A DNA stretch of 16,524 nucleotides. Origin: Gemmatimonadota bacterium (GTDB taxonomy: Bacteria; Gemmatimonadota; Gemmatimonadetes; Gemmatimonadales; GWC2-71-9). The stretch covers positions 1 through 16,524 of the forward strand of contig JANYCP010000038.1 in assembly GCA_025360265.1 (NCBI GenBank), read 5' to 3'. This document shows positions 15,501-16,524 of the stretch, one piece after another. The notes under the pieces are model-generated. The model made no database searches. It worked only from the letters and a program-made list of their open reading frames with translations, and was not told the origin of the DNA. The position numbers and the translations under genes were made by a program. Every line of letters begins with the position of its first letter. Positions within the stretch are counted from its first letter, which is position 1.

Positions 15501-16524
15501 GTCTTGCAGATGAATTGATCGCTCGTGCGACGAAACGCGAGATCACGTTCGGCATCGTTGGCCTCGGCTACGTCGGGTTGCCGCTGGCGGTCGAACTGGT
15601 CCGCGCCGGATTCCATGTGCTGGGATATGACGTCCAGGCTCGCGTGGCTGACGGACTGAACGCTGGCCGATCGCACATCAAGGATGTGTCGGACGCTGAA
15701 GTCGCAGAAATGCGGGCGTCCGGCCTGTTCGAGGCGACCATCGATGCCTCCCGGTTGGCAGAAGCCGACACCATCTCGATTTGCGTGCCGACGCCGCTGT
15801 CGAAGCACAAGGACCCCGACGTCTCGTTCATTGTCGCGGCCACCGATTCCATCAAGGCGACGTTGCGACGCGGGCAGGTCATCATCCTGGAGAGCACCAC
15901 CTATCCGGGCACGACGCGGGAGATCATGCTGCCCGCGCTGGAAAGCACTGGCCTCACGGTCGGCGAGGATTTCTTCCTGGCGTTTTCGCCCGAGCGAGTG
16001 GATCCGGGCAATCCGCACTACGGCACCAAGAATACGCCGAAGGTTGTTGGCGGCATCACGCCGGATTGCATTCGCGTCGCATGTGCGATGTACGCCCCGG
16101 CCATCGACACGCTGGTTCCGGTGAGCACCACCGAAGCGGCCGAGCTTGTCAAGCTCCTGGAGAACACCTTTCGCAGCGTCAACATCGGCCTCGTCAATGA
16201 AATGGCGATTGTCTGTGACAAGCTCGGTGTCGACGTGTGGGAGGTCATCGATGCGGCGGCCACGAAGCCGTTTGGGTTCATGAAATTCCTGCCGGGCCCA
16301 GGTCTTGGCGGCCATTGTATCCCGATCGACCCGCACTACCTCGCGTGGAAGATGCGCGGGCTCAACTACAAGACGCGGTTCATCGATCTCGCTGGCGAAA
16401 TCAACAGCGAAATGCCGATGTTCTGGGTGCGCAAGCTGATGGAGTCGCTCAACGATATCGGCAAGGCGATCAAGGGTGCCAGCGTGCTCGTCGTCGGCGT
16501 CGCATACAAGAAGGACATTGATGA
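15497..16524 (+). CDS. wbpA: UDP-N-acetyl-D-glucosamine 6-dehydrogenase (WbpA-like), 3' end missing
   Basis: The first 342 residues of a nucleotide-sugar dehydrogenase; the frame is still open at the window edge, and family members are about 430 residues. It would oxidise UDP-GlcNAc to the uronate in two NAD-dependent steps, the entry of the wbpB/E/D pathway. 'FGIVGLGYVGLPLAVEL' (18-34) binds NAD, 'ICVPTPLSKHKDPDVSF' (95-111), 'ILESTTYPGTT' (130-140) and 'FSPERVDPGNPHYGTKNTPK' (163-182) are family motifs, and Cys274 in 'PGPGLGGHCIPIDPHYLAWK' is the catalytic cysteine. The UDP-binding C-terminal domain has just begun ('SVLVVGVAYKKDI'). GGAG (15485-15488) lies 8 nt before ATG 15497. The family also holds UDP-glucose and UDP-ManNAc dehydrogenases; context favours UDP-GlcNAc. 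Confidence 0.9.
   Translation, partial: MSLADELIARATKREITFGIVGLGYVGLPLAVELVRAGFHVLGYDVQARVADGLNAGRSHIKDVSDAEVAEMRASGLFEATIDASRLAEADTISICVPTPLSKHKDPDVSFIVAATDSIKATLRRGQVIILESTTYPGTTREIMLPALESTGLTVGEDFFLAFSPERVDPGNPHYGTKNTPKVVGGITPDCIRVACAMYAPAIDTLVPVSTTEAAELVKLLENTFRSVNIGLVNEMAIVCDKLGVDVWEVIDAAATKPFGFMKFLPGPGLGGHCIPIDPHYLAWKMRGLNYKTRFIDLAGEINSEMPMFWVRKLMESLNDIGKAIKGASVLVVGVAYKKDID

Noticed and set aside
15203..16336. 377-codon minus-strand frame opposite wbpB and wbpA
   Set aside because: It spans two well-supported plus-strand genes and its product is Arg/His-rich with no recognisable domain.

Overview
This is a high-G+C bacterial chromosomal window (G+C not counted exactly), densely packed with genes. 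The best guess for the host is Gemmatimonadota or a nearby group with a diderm envelope. This rests on a PorV/PorQ-type outer-membrane barrel next to the ribosomal alpha operon, GDP-rhamnose and UDP-diacetamido-uronate sugar pathways, and non-ATG starts with short overlaps. No 16S gene is present, so this placement is inference (about 50%).

Positions 1-3711 hold the 3' end of a PorV/PorQ-like barrel gene, then a sigma70-type promoter and a leader hairpin that includes the Shine-Dalgarno sequence of rpmJ. The alpha operon rpmJ-rpsM-rpsK-rpsD-rpoA-rplQ follows. A near-perfect bidirectional terminator (3663-3690) separates it from rpmB, which faces it on the minus strand. L36, S4 and L28 all keep their zinc-binding cysteines.

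Positions 4004-10104 form one tight plus-strand series: gmd and rmd (GDP-mannose to GDP-D-rhamnose), carB (carbamoyl-phosphate synthase large subunit) and murB (peptidoglycan precursor synthesis). Junctions are a 4-nt overlap, a 17-nt overlap and a 2-nt gap, so co-expression is likely. murB converges on, and overlaps by 20 bp, a minus-strand two-component pair: a membrane histidine kinase followed by an OmpR-type regulator, joined by an ATGA overlap.

Positions 12639-16524 run divergently from the kinase and hold wbpD-, wbpE-, wbpB- and wbpA-like genes. Together they convert UDP-GlcNAc to UDP-2,3-diacetamido-2,3-dideoxy-glucuronate, a precursor of surface glycans. The last gene is cut by the window edge. 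A 2-epimerase (WbpI) and glycosyltransferases would be expected further downstream if the end product is the mannuronate form.

No mobile element, CRISPR array, tRNA or rRNA was seen, and no gene-free stretch exceeds 300 bases. I do not see a clearly new biological system. The points most worth checking are the hairpin that could mask the alpha-operon ribosome binding site, the gmd-rmd-carB-murB arrangement, the orphan-looking sensor kinase divergent from a glycan operon, and a 10-codon mini-ORF whose stop overlaps the wbpA start.
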